The translations under genes were made by a program, and so were the position numbers. The notes beneath the pieces were generated by a model. The model did not search any database. It was not told the origin of the DNA and saw only the letters and a program-made list of their open reading frames with translations. From positions 16,005,246-16,022,745 of the forward strand of contig CM060320.1 of the NCBI GenBank assembly GCA_030674155.1: 17,500 nucleotides of DNA, given 5' to 3'. Shown piece after piece: positions 7,390 to 15,529 of the stretch (positions are counted from its first letter, which is position 1; each line of letters begins with the position of its first letter). This stretch comes from Stramonita haemastoma (taxonomy: Eukaryota > Mollusca > Gastropoda > Neogastropoda > Muricidae).

Positions 7390-7600
7390 ATGGGGAGGAA
7401 CAGCCCAATGTACAGAGCACTCCTCAGCCAATGTTAAGCAGCATTGAGCGTGTACTATACCAATTGGATGGGTGACCGTTTGCGCGCCTTGGCTTCAGTA
7501 TAGTCCCCCAGTTCACCCAGCTGTAAATTTGTACCTGCCTTCTTTAGGGTCAGGGAGGCAGAACAGCGAGGGAGGGAGAGGGAAAAGCAAACCCAATATG
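7390..7600 (+). mobile_element. SINE family B copy 2, 5S/tRNA-like head, 3'-truncated
   Basis: The head has a tRNA-like stretch ending ACAGAGCACTC (7410-7420). It is followed by 5S-rRNA-like GTTAAGCAGC (7433-7442) and TTGGATGGGTGACCG (7464-7478), the segment corresponding to 5S box C. Then come GCGCGCCTTGGCTTCAGTAT, CCCAGTTCACCCAGCTGTAA, TACCTGCCTTCTTTAGGGTC and a GGGAGGGAGAGGG end. The 3' part present in copies 1 and 3 is missing. The 5S-like words are seen directly. Their origin from a 5S gene is inference from known 5S-derived SINEs. Confidence 0.75.
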
Positions 7601-7790
7601 ACAAGTTTTAAGGTATTTCTAGTTTCCTCATCACACAGCATTAAAACAGAAACAGAAATGAGACCACCAGAAACACAGCCTGCATAGAGGAATATTTTGC
7701 GTTGTATCAGACAACAAGAGCATATTTGTGCACGATGCCTCTCCTTCAAAAACAGACATGCATAGCCTGACAGCCATCAGATAGCCAGAC
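7601..7790. other. Unique sequence, no gene
   Basis: A short region of mixed composition between SINE B2 and a GACA/CA tract. No coding or RNA signal recognised. Confidence 0.35.
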
Positions 7791-7835
7791 AGAAAGACAG
7801 ACAGACAAAACAGCAGATAGACAGGCAGACAGCAC

Positions 7836-7886
<51 letters not shown>

Positions 7887-7890
7887 ACCT
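7790..7890. repeat. (GACA)n-like then (CA)n microsatellite
   Basis: Imperfect ACAG/GACA units (about 7790-7832) pass into a CA tract (7841-7879) with a short continuation to 7888. This is another GACA-to-CA compound like those at 1719, 11363 and 12117. Confidence 0.9.
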
Positions 7891-8498
7891 GAGTTATCAT
7901 CAACAATTCATTGGACTATCTTCCATACCTTAACACACCAAAAAAAAACACCCACACACACAAAAATACCCAAACCAACATCCCTTCCAAAGAAATCCAG
8001 AATAATTCCCATAGACCTACTAAAATAAAATGATAAAAAAAACATGGACAGTGTCCACTCTACATACCCTTAAGGCTCTATCACTCCCCCTTCCCACCTC
8101 TACCTCCACCCACCCCCCTCATCACCACCCACCTGCGTGGCTACAATGAGACAGGCCTAGGAGGAGGAGGGACACAAGGGTCTGTCGAGTTTCACACTCA
8201 GAACCTGAATAGAGAGGAGGACCCATAGGGCAGAGGATGATGGATGGATTCATTGTCTGCTCATCACTGGGGCTAGGTAGCCACCCTCCCCCTATTATCC
8301 CCATAGGTTCCAGCTTTTCACTCTGTGTTCGAAGAGGGGCGGGCGGGACGGATCAAATCCTTGCTGAGAGAGGGCTTTTGTAGCAGGCGAGAGCTGTCCA
8401 CTTGTGTTTGATCGGATTAATAAGTGAAACGGGGTTTTAGGCTAGAGCATCTCTCTTGTGGTTTTGGTGGTTTTTGTTGTTTGGTGTTTTCTTTTCTT

Positions 8499-8501
<3 letters not shown>
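7891..8501. other. Unique A/C-rich to G-rich sequence, no gene
   Basis: A- and C-rich to about 8130, then mixed with purine patches (GGAGGAGGAGGG near 8159-8170) and a GGGGCGGGCGGGACGG word near 8335-8350. The GGGCGGG core resembles an Sp/KLF site, but nothing else marks a promoter. No coding frame of convincing composition. Confidence 0.4.
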
Positions 8502-8777
<276 letters not shown>

Positions 8778-8878
8778 TCAAAGTGTTACCTGTTAACTAA
8801 CTTAAAGCACACAATCTTCTCAGCTGAAATATGAGAATAGGAATTATGTGGTTTGATGGGTACAGCTGTCTGCTTGTC

Positions 8879-8934
8879 TCTTCTTCTTCTTCTTCTTCTT
8901 CTTCTTCTTCTTCTTCTTCTTCTTCTTCTTCTTC
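8879..8934. repeat. (TTC)n trinucleotide repeat, about 18 units
   Basis: Uninterrupted TTC/CTT, i.e. (GAA)n on the minus strand, ending CTTCCTG. GAA/TTC arrays form triplexes and may stall polymerases (established for this motif). It lies about 100 bases downstream of the GT/CT/CA compound. Confidence 0.95.
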
Positions 8935-9013
8935 CTGTAGGATCAATTAAAAGTTATTGAAAGACATAAAGAGGGCGAGTAACTGAACCTCCATTCACAA
9001 TTAAACCTACAGA

Positions 9014-9027
9014 CCCCCCCCCCCCCC
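9014..9027. repeat. C14 homopolymer
   Basis: A run of 14 C followed by AACACACACACA and, soon after, an A9-10 run near 9047-9056. Confidence 0.9.
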
Positions 9028-9056
9028 AACACACACACAAGCGCGAAAAAAAAAAC

Positions 9057-9790
9057 ACGTTATTACCAAACACAAGAAAAAAAGGGGTCAGTACCAAATC
9101 TAGAGGACACTATCCCCACCCCCAAAAAAACTGAATCCTACTCGAGTTTCCAGTAACCGTGCTGAGCTCTCGTGCCGTAGTCTTAATATTTTGAAACCAT
9201 TTTCTCCCTGCCTTTTGGACGCAAAGAAGGAACAAACATGTGTAGTGCTAGTAGGCCTACCACAGCAGAATAGACTTTAGCCTACCCCAGAACTTCGCAG
9301 TAATCTACCCACCACAACCCTCCAGGAGCCTTCCTTCTTCTCCTCCTCCTCCTACTTCAAACTCTTTTCCACGTTTCACCACAAAAAGTCCTGGGCGGAA
9401 GTAAAAGCGTCTTGCGCAAGTGAACAAACACCCACGCACTCTCCCGTTACCAACCGAGTAATCTCCCTGGGAGGAAATGAAGTCTTCAGGGGAGAAAATT
9501 AACATGATGACCAAACTTCACGCCCCTCCTGAGAACAAACTCAGCCCGTGTCGCCTCGGCTTCGTAATCGGATGAGGACGTCTAGGACCTCCTCTAGGAG
9601 TTGAATGGGCAGGTAAAACCTCTCCCAGTTTCGTGACGGGGAAAAGAAAACACAAGCGGGAGATGTCCATTCATAACCCTCACACACTGCAAGAACTGGG
9701 TCTCTCCTGGGTTAAGGAACGGGAGTTGGAAATTTTGTGAAGATAACTTGTACAGTAACAAGACTTGTAGCACGTTTGCAAGACATAGTC
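9057..9790. other. Unique sequence, no gene recognised
   Basis: This is one of the least repetitive stretches of the window. CpG is commoner from about 9360 to 9660. It holds a GGGCGGAAGT word (about 9393-9402, ETS-like) and short CTCCT runs. A 69-codon minus-strand frame (9305-9514) is Gly-rich at its end and shows no recognisable domain, so it is not called. A CAG|GTAAAA match at about 9611 is donor-like but unsupported. Confidence 0.4.
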
Positions 9791-9794
9791 TGTC

Positions 9795-9825
9795 GTGGTC
9801 GTCGTTGTTGTTGTAGTAGTAGTAG
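9795..9825. repeat. GTC/GTT/GTA trinucleotide tract
   Basis: A series of trinucleotides drifting from GTC to GTT to GTA, an imperfect short array. It encodes Val or Thr runs only in chance frames. Confidence 0.8.
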
Positions 9826-10680
9826 AATTTCCTAGGTCAATTTTCGTGTCAGTTTTCGCGCAGAAAGGTGCCAAGGGTATCAGGCTTTTGTTGGCCAGGA
9901 TTGGGTTTAGTCGTCTAGGTACTGACAGTTTGGAAGGTGTAGGAGTCAGACTATTGTCTGTGGTTTCGAAGATGTAGTCATGAGGCTGCTGGGAGTTTAT
10001 CTTACAGGGTCCCGGATCCCCAAACCCGTTTAGAGGTTTGAGTTGTTGGGTTAATATTTACAGATTTAGTTTGTCTCCTTGTGTGTGTGTGTCGGGTGGT
10101 AGCATCTGTTTTGACTGTATGTATGTTGAGAGGCGTGTTGGTTTTGGGGTTGTCAAATGTAGGAGTGTTTGGTAATGTGTGTATTTAGTCTGAGGGGTAT
10201 TTTGTTTGTTTTTCTTTTTGTTTTGGGGTGTTCTTTTTTCTTTCTTCTTTTTTTTCTTATATCATCTTCTTTCCTTGTTGCTTTCGTTTTTTTTTCTTCC
10301 TCGTCGTCATCTTTTTCGTTATGTGTTGTTTCAATTTGAAAGAGAATTTTTATTTCTCTTTCTCTTTTTAAGCTGTCCTTTTACCCCCATTTCTATCTTT
10401 GCTGAATTCATTTTCTTGTATTTTCGTTTCCTTTGAAGCTATGGTTGCCTCTTGAAAGGTGTGTACTTCTAATCTCACAGTGATTCCCAGGTAGGATGAG
10501 AGAATCAGAGGGCATATTCTGGGTCCACCCCCACCACCTCAAGGATATACGATGTTAAGCTGGGGAACGCACAACTGAGTAATTTATCAGACAATACTGC
10601 GCAAGTCCCAAGGACATCAAGCCTTTTCCCTTAATTTCTCATCCCAAACCTGCAACAAAAGATATTAAACTCAAGGCTTC
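9826..10680. other. T-rich unique sequence, no gene
   Basis: Strongly T-rich from 10200 to 10440 with pyrimidine runs. The Phe/Leu-rich frame there (10206-10436) is compositional. From 10440 to 10680 composition is balanced, but no repeat, RNA or coding feature is recognised. Confidence 0.45.
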
Positions 10681-10735
10681 AACAACAACAACAACAACAA
10701 CAACAACAACGACAACGACAACAAGAACAGCAACA
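10679..10735. repeat. (AAC)n trinucleotide repeat
   Basis: About 10 pure AAC units from 10681 pass into GACAAC and AACAAG/AACAGC variants. It could be the tail of an old retroposon, as (CAA)n tails occur on some SINEs, but no body is recognised upstream. Confidence 0.85.
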
Positions 10736-11282
10736 GAAAAGTCAAATCAGAAACATATCCAGAAAATCATAAATATAACTGAAGATGGAGAGAATGAACA
10801 GCCAGTACCCATCCGAGTGTGTACAACATCATGTTATGTAACCGCTAGAGGTAAAGAGGATAGACTGCACCATTGACTGCAAAAAATGGAGATAAATGTC
10901 GAACGGCTTGTTTGAGACAGAAGAGGAAGAACTGGGATGGCAGTGAATAATTGTACCACCATCACCAGCTGCTGCTCGTTTCGGTTCCTGACAGACATTA
11001 AGACATTGAACATGAAGAAAATATAAAAGACAAACAGAGAAAAAGGGTAAAAAAGCAGTAGCAAATTAAGCAAATCAAATCTATACGAAACAATCCCCTA
11101 AAAAATCATAAAACATATGGCTGATATCATTTTCTTTTTAAATGAAACAAAGCAAGAAAGCAGACAAGGGAAATTTGAAGAAACAAAAATGAATGTATGA
11201 ATAAAATTAATGGAAAGTTTTTTAAAAAAAAGAAAAATTAAATTTATTATCATTTTAAAACCAACAACACTAAATACACTGC
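10736..11282. other. A-rich unique sequence, no gene
   Basis: A-rich sequence without a recognised repeat. Two minus-strand frames (10834-11073 and 11098-11295) are Phe/Leu-rich because the region is A-rich on the plus strand. No domain is visible. Confidence 0.4.
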
Positions 11283-11326
11283 AAAATGTGTTCACAATGT
11301 GTTCAAAATGTGTTCAAAATGTGTGC
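11283..11326 (+). repeat. 11-bp minisatellite, four units
   Basis: Four consecutive units of AAAATGTGTTC with single-base variants: ACAATGTGTTC in unit 2 and AAAATGTGTGC in unit 4. The last unit leads into GTGTGTG and then GC/GT and GA tracts. Confidence 0.85.
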
Positions 11327-11513
<187 letters not shown>

Positions 11514-11700
11514 TATGTGACATTTTTATTTTATTAGCTAAATTTTCTGTATGCGCACTGATGTATAAACAGCGATCCACAAAGTCCCCGACATTCACTG
11601 AACCGAACATACATTTTCCCTTCAACACGGGAAAGGCCCGGGAGTGACGGGTACCTGCCGTGCTGATTAGATGACACAGAAACAAACGTACAGACAATAA
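11514..11700. other. Unique sequence upstream of candidate exon
   Basis: A non-repetitive stretch with moderate GC, CCCCGAC and CACGGGAAAGGCCCGGG words. The minus-strand frame 11534-11809 covers it but shows no domain. If the exon at 11701-11846 is real, this could be its 5' leader or promoter. No TATA box is evident. Confidence 0.3.
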
Positions 11701-11846
11701 ACCGAAAGTGACTGTGCCAACCCGAGCCTTTCAAATCAACCTTTCTGCCCGCACTTTCCGCTTCAAATGGGAAAAGTATGCATGCAAGCCGTGACCCAAC
11801 AAAATGCACTTCTGGCCTCTCCAGCTTTTAAAGTTAAAAGCTACGG
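11701..11846 (+). CDS. Possible first coding exon ending at a splice donor
   Basis: The frame is open from after a TAA at 11698-11700 to a consensus donor: TACG|GTAAGTG, with GT at 11846-11847. In-frame ATGs are at 11767 (context CAAATGG) and 11782. From the first ATG the peptide is MGKVCMQAVTQQ, then NALLASPAFKVKSY, with a split codon (G|). If real, this is an N-terminal exon of about 26 codons in phase 1, and the next exon lies outside or is not recognised here. Third-position use looks unbiased. No domain or signal peptide is seen. A perfect donor is expected by chance every few kb, so this is only suggestive. An A18 run follows at 11856. Confidence 0.2.
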
Positions 11847-11855
11847 TAAGTGATC

Positions 11856-11873
11856 AAAAAAAAAAAAAAAAAA
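11856..11873. repeat. A18 homopolymer
   Basis: A run of 18 A close behind the GTAAGT at 11846. No retroposon body with A/B boxes precedes it on the plus strand, so a poly-A tail origin is not supported. Confidence 0.85.
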
Positions 11874-12015
11874 GACAGAAAGAGAAAAAATGGAATGAAA
11901 ATTAAATTAGCTGACATCGAATGAAATCAAAGCAAACAGACTCGATTCAAAGTCAAATTTACCAGACTGGCATTTTAGACTTACTGCACACGTCCATTTG
12001 AAAAAAGAACGCGTT

Positions 12016-12054
12016 GTCATTATTTCATTAAAGCTCTACAAATGAAATAATGAC
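12016..12054. other. Perfect 14-bp inverted repeat (hairpin)
   Basis: The left arm GTCATTATTTCATT (12016-12029) is the exact reverse complement of the right arm AATGAAATAATGAC (12041-12054), with an 11-nt loop. It is not part of a recognised SINE or microsatellite and is followed by a T10 run at about 12061. Possible roles are a palindromic protein-binding site or a remnant of an inverted-repeat element. It is too short for a typical miRNA precursor. Confidence 0.8.
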
Positions 12055-12115
12055 GGGCACTTTTTTTTTTCTTTTTTTTTCTCTTCTGGAGTTGGGGGTT
12101 CAAAATGAAGCAAGA

Positions 12116-12117
12116 AT

Positions 12118-12196
<79 letters not shown>

Positions 12197-12262
12197 GAGA
12201 GAGTGTGTGTGTGTGTGTGTTTGCACGCGTACCCACCCTCTCTGCTTATCTCTTTGTGAGAG

Positions 12263-12326
<64 letters not shown>
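12116..12326. repeat. Compound (GA)n-(GACA)n-(GT)n microsatellite
   Basis: GA (12118-12158, one break near 12138), GACA (about 12159-12193), GA, GT (12203-12220), a unique 38-nt spacer, then AGAGAGTGTG and pure GT (12266-12326). A GCGTGCGCGCGCGCG patch follows to 12341. Confidence 0.95.
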
Positions 12327-12330
<4 letters not shown>

Positions 12331-12489
12331 CGCGCGCGCGTGTGCCCATATGTGTATTGAGATTTTGCATATGCGACAACTAACCTACTATAAAAGTACC
12401 CACGTTCCGACATCGGGGATGATGTATATTATATACACAATAGTAGTTTGCATGGTTATTATATTAATTTGTTTTTAAAAGAAAATGGT

Positions 12490-12712
12490 GGCCATCTTTT
12501 TTTACCTTTATGCAATGGCCTACTTTATCGAAAGGCGGATCAAAACGGGTCTTAACGTGTGCAAGATATTCGATGTGCGTTCGCACACGTGACCTCGGCT
12601 TATAGTCTCATCCAATGGACTTTCGGGTAAGTTGAGCGGGCATTGATGCTAATTCCAGGGCTAAAAATCCCCTTTAACGGGCGTCTGGGCTTGGTGGTGG
12701 CTTCCCCCCTTT
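12490..12712 (-). mobile_element. SINE family A copy 3, head degraded
   Basis: Read on the minus strand it keeps ACCAAG, then TTAAAGGGGATTTTT, GGAATTAGCATCAAT, TTGGATGAGACTATAAGCCG, GTGCGAACGCAC and AAGTAGGCCATTG. The B-box position holds an unrelated 8-mer, so a promoter is no longer visible. The 3' part (CTAAATTTAC, GCTTATTCC) is missing. The gap-free alignment with copy 1 around the B box shows this is true homology. Confidence 0.75.
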
Positions 12713-12732
12713 TTTTCCCCCCTCTCTCATAA

Positions 12733-12750
12733 TGTGTGTGTGTGTGTGTG

Positions 12751-12811
<61 letters not shown>
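12733..12811. repeat. (GT)n microsatellite, one TT interruption
   Basis: The GT tract has a TTG break near 12751. It lies between SINE A copies 3 and 4 and on the 5' side (minus-strand sense) of copy 3. Confidence 0.95.
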
Positions 12812-12813
<2 letters not shown>

Positions 12814-12867
12814 CTCGTTTTGATTATTTGAGTTTTTTGCATCCGTTCGTGCAAAGTCTGTATCAGG

Positions 12868-13125
12868 TTTATTTATTTTTTATGCTTTTATTTCGCGGAT
12901 AATGGAATAAGCTATCGTGAGCTTTTTTACATCCTGTCCCTGTGTGTATGCATTTTTGTAAATTTTGTCATCACTGCTCGCCGGCACACAATGGCCTACT
13001 CTTCAGAATAGTGGAACCCGTATTAACATGTGCACAAGATATTCTGCGTGCGTTCGCACACGGGACTTCAGGTTATAGTCTCATTTGAAGGACTTTTGGG
13101 GGGAATGGAGCCGGTACTGTCTTAC
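12868..13125 (-). mobile_element. SINE family A copy 4, 5'-truncated
   Basis: On the minus strand: GGCTCCATTCCCCCC, AAAGTCCTTCAAATGAGACT, ATAACCTGAAG, GTGTGCGAACGCACGCAGAA, GAAGAGTAGGCCATTGTGTG, AAAATTTACAAAAATGCATA, CACAGGGACAGGATGTAAAA, AGCTTATTCCATTATC, and an A-rich AATAAATAAA tail (plus 12868-12895). The tRNA head is absent. The 68-codon plus-strand frame starting at 13030 overlaps the repeat and is not called. Confidence 0.8.
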
Positions 13126-13888
13126 CAAACGAAAAGATGTTTTTCCACCAACTACGTTTCCTTTATTCCGCAGCAAAATCATTATTTTTTCATATTCCTT
13201 ACAAACCACTACCTCTGCTTCTTTCTGTTCAAATGATGATTATTGTCTTCATTCTGCTTTTTTAAAAGTTAGTTTTTTCCGTGCTGTCTTTAAATACATC
13301 TTTTTTTTATTACATGCAAGTCTTGCTTCAACACACGCTTTGCTGTTATAGTTTTGAGAAATTGTCTTTTAATTTTCGGGAAAAACCATCTTTTTATTTC
13401 TTCAAGTAAAAATAGTTTCCTTTATTTTAAACAATATCAATCTATCTTGGCTTTGGAATGCTCTGCTCAGTTACTTGGGAAAACCCTCAAAACAGGATCC
13501 ATAAAAAAGCCTCATTTGTTTCTTTTATTATCTGAACTAAACGTAAAAAAATAAAGAGAAATGTTTATGGGCAAAACTGATTGCAATAATCATCTAATTT
13601 TTAATCTTTCACTTAGCCCTTGCTTGCTTTGCTTTGCCTTCACTTTCAAAACATTGCATTTTCACACTAAATTATCTTTCTTGAAAAATATTGTACTTGC
13701 TCTATGTTCGTCGCCTGCTAAAGTTTGTCTTTTTTCCTTTATGATTTGCTTTAAACATTTGGACAAAAATTTAGGAGATTTTTTGTATGACTGGTTTGGA
13801 GGTTTCGTTTATTTTATGTTTGTTTTTCTGGGGTGGGGGTTGTTGATGGCTGGTTTGGGTGTTCTTTTAATAATTTGTTTTAATCATG

Positions 13889-13895
<7 letters not shown>
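13126..13895. other. T-rich sequence, no gene called
   Basis: T-rich intron-like DNA. Several moderately long plus-strand frames (13354-13554, 13561-14037) are Phe/Leu/Ser-rich. The second continues straight through a 25-nt G run, giving a Gly string. The composition explains them, and no transmembrane protein family is recognised, so no gene is called. Confidence 0.45.

Positions 13896-13920
<25 letters not shown>
13896..13920. repeat. G25 homopolymer
   Basis: An uninterrupted run of 25 G, expected to form G-quadruplex structures and to be length-unstable in replication and sequencing. True length and the reading frame across it cannot be trusted. Confidence 0.9.
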
Positions 13921-14348
13921 CAGGGTTGTTTGATGGTAGTAGTAGTGGTACCTTTTTCTATCTTTTTTCACATCTATTTCGTTTTCGGTACCACCACTTT
14001 AGTGAGACTGGAATCCCAAACTTCTGGCGAAGTGTAAACATGACCCCAGGGATTTTTGTGGTCAGCGCAGATGGGGAAAGTTGTGGGTGTTTGCTTTCAA
14101 CTTGGCGGGGGTCTTTCATATTGTAATGCCTTGACCTCACCTCTGTCTGTCCCAGACGCTGGAGAAGGTTTGCAAATATCTGGCCACAGTATCGTCATCA
14201 ATCAGGGAGGGTGGGGTGGGTTTGTGGGTTTGTTTTTTTTCGTTGTTGTTTTGTTTTGTTGTTTTTTTCAGACAAGAGAAACGAAAACTGAAGAGAGTGA
14301 CTTTGCTGACGTGAATTATCACCCTGTTCTGTCTCTTGTCTCTTTGTC

Positions 14349-14350
<2 letters not shown>
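13921..14350. other. Unique sequence, no gene recognised
   Basis: Balanced composition to about 14210, then G/T-rich. No A/B boxes, no convincing coding frame. The overlapping frames here carry no recognisable domain. Confidence 0.4.
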
Positions 14351-14403
<53 letters not shown>

Positions 14404-14406
14404 TCT

Positions 14407-14489
<83 letters not shown>

Positions 14490-14505
14490 AGATCTTCTTT
14501 GTCTC

Positions 14506-14581
<76 letters not shown>

Positions 14582-14660
14582 TCTGTGTGCCTCATTCTGT
14601 GTGTGTGTGCGTACGTGCGTGCATGTGTATGTATGTATTATGTGTGTGTGTGTGTACGTA
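14351..14660. repeat. Compound (CTGT)13-(CT)n-(GT)n microsatellite
   Basis: TGTC units (14351-14402), CT (14408-14479, then 14481-14489), a 17-nt spacer, pure GT (14507-14579), and degenerate GT/GTAC/GTAT to about 14655. The order matches the reverse complement of GA/GACA/GT compounds elsewhere in the window. Confidence 0.95.
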
Positions 14661-14859
14661 GTTTAAACTGGGATTCGATATTGCAAATAAAGAAAATATA
14701 TTGTGGAAATGTCAGCACTAACAATGGCAAAAAACATTGTCTTCGATTTGGCATCCATAAAAAAATGATATTATCTGCAAATTGGAAAGTTGTCAAGCTG
14801 AAATCAGAATGGTATTTTTCCCTGTTATGATGAAAGCCCTCAGTTTTGTAGGGTTTTTT

Positions 14860-15340
14860 TGTGGGTTTTTTTGTTGTTGTTGTTGGGGTAGGAGTTTTTT
14901 TGCTGCCCCATCATCTGTGAAACACAGACTCAGAGACAATTTTCTTTTATAACATGATGGTCAGTAACAATGAGGATGAAGAAAAATGCTGCTATGGGGG
15001 TACATTTGCTTTGGGACTACGTGACAGGACTGCACTCGACGATTCCTATCACAATAACCTACATCTCCAGGCCAACTGGGCCCGAAAGATACAGACACCT
15101 GCAGAGTTAGTCAAAGAATTTGAGCAACACTCTCAAAACTACATCCGCAATGTGGATGAAACTCGATTGTGTGGTCCCAATCTTCCCATTGAGCCCAAAG
15201 CAAACTCACTATGGGTAGGAGCCAACCGGAATCAGAAAAGATCCCACGGCTCTTATGGGATTCGAACCTGCGACCTTCCAGTCCGTTACCCAAAGGGACT
15301 AACCATTGCATCATGGCGGCTGGTTTGTAGTGTGAGTAGT
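14860..15340 (-). mobile_element. tRNA-derived SINE family E, single copy, body extent uncertain
   Basis: On the minus strand the head has an A-box-like TGATGCAATGGTTAG (plus 15299-15313) and an exact B box GGTTCGAATCC (plus 15258-15268). A body follows, with GGGATCTTTTCTGATTCCGG, TTGGCTCCTACCCATAGTGA, TTGCTTTGGGCTCAATGGG and GGGACCACACAATCGAGTTT. A CAA-rich stretch at plus 14865-14890 could be its 3' tail, making a long SINE of about 450-480 bp. The body between about 14900 and 15150 has no second copy to confirm it. The head differs from SINE A and B. A plus-strand frame (14954-15367) runs antisense through all of it. Confidence 0.65.
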
Positions 15341-15367
15341 GTGTTACTTTCACAACAACGAGGGTAA
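14954..15367 (+). other. 137-codon open frame antisense to SINE E, doubtful
   Basis: The frame is ATG-started and unusually free of low complexity, with pieces such as NNEDEEKCCYGGTFALGL, ANWARKIQTPAELVKEF and NYIRNVDETRLCGPNL. Its last third, including GIRTCDLPVRYPK, is the antisense translation of the SINE tRNA head, which argues against an intact gene ending at 15367. The first 80-90 residues could still be a true exon captured next to a SINE, or just SINE body. No family recognised and no signal peptide. I regard it as more likely repeat-derived. Confidence 0.25.
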
Positions 15368-15529
15368 GGCAGACTCATCATTTTCTGGAGTAATTTCAAA
15401 GCTAACACGTTTCAAACAGGCGCCAATAGAACAAACAGGGCATAATTTTACACCTGAATATTTCTTTGAACTCAGCCATTATTGGGCTTTTTAAAAAGTA
15501 TCCTATACACATGTAATTAGTCCTCTGTA
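15368..15529. other. Unique spacer, no gene
   Basis: A short AT-rich interval between SINE E and SINE B copy 3. Nothing recognised. Confidence 0.35.

Noticed and set aside
7433..7478. 5S rRNA gene
   Set aside because: Only the box-C-side words match. The 5' half of 5S is absent and the sequence is one of three dispersed SINE B copies.
9305..9514. 69-codon minus-strand frame in the non-repetitive 9.3 kb region
   Set aside because: Ends in a Gly/Glu run from CTCCTCC sequence, with no domain, no splice context and no homologue I recognise.
10206..10436. Phe/Leu-rich 76-codon frame
   Set aside because: Entirely within a T-rich pyrimidine tract. The composition explains it.
12627..12632. GTAAGT splice donor
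   Set aside because: It lies within the SINE A copy 3 body, antisense to the element, and no coding frame leads into it.
13561..14037. 158-codon Phe/Leu-rich frame resembling a membrane protein
   Set aside because: Hydrophobicity follows from T-rich DNA, the frame passes through a G25 run as polyglycine, and there is no conserved motif or splice context.
15255..15320. Minus-strand tRNA gene
   Set aside because: B box is exact but no convincing anticodon stem or acceptor pairing. Repeat-like body and tail suggest a SINE.
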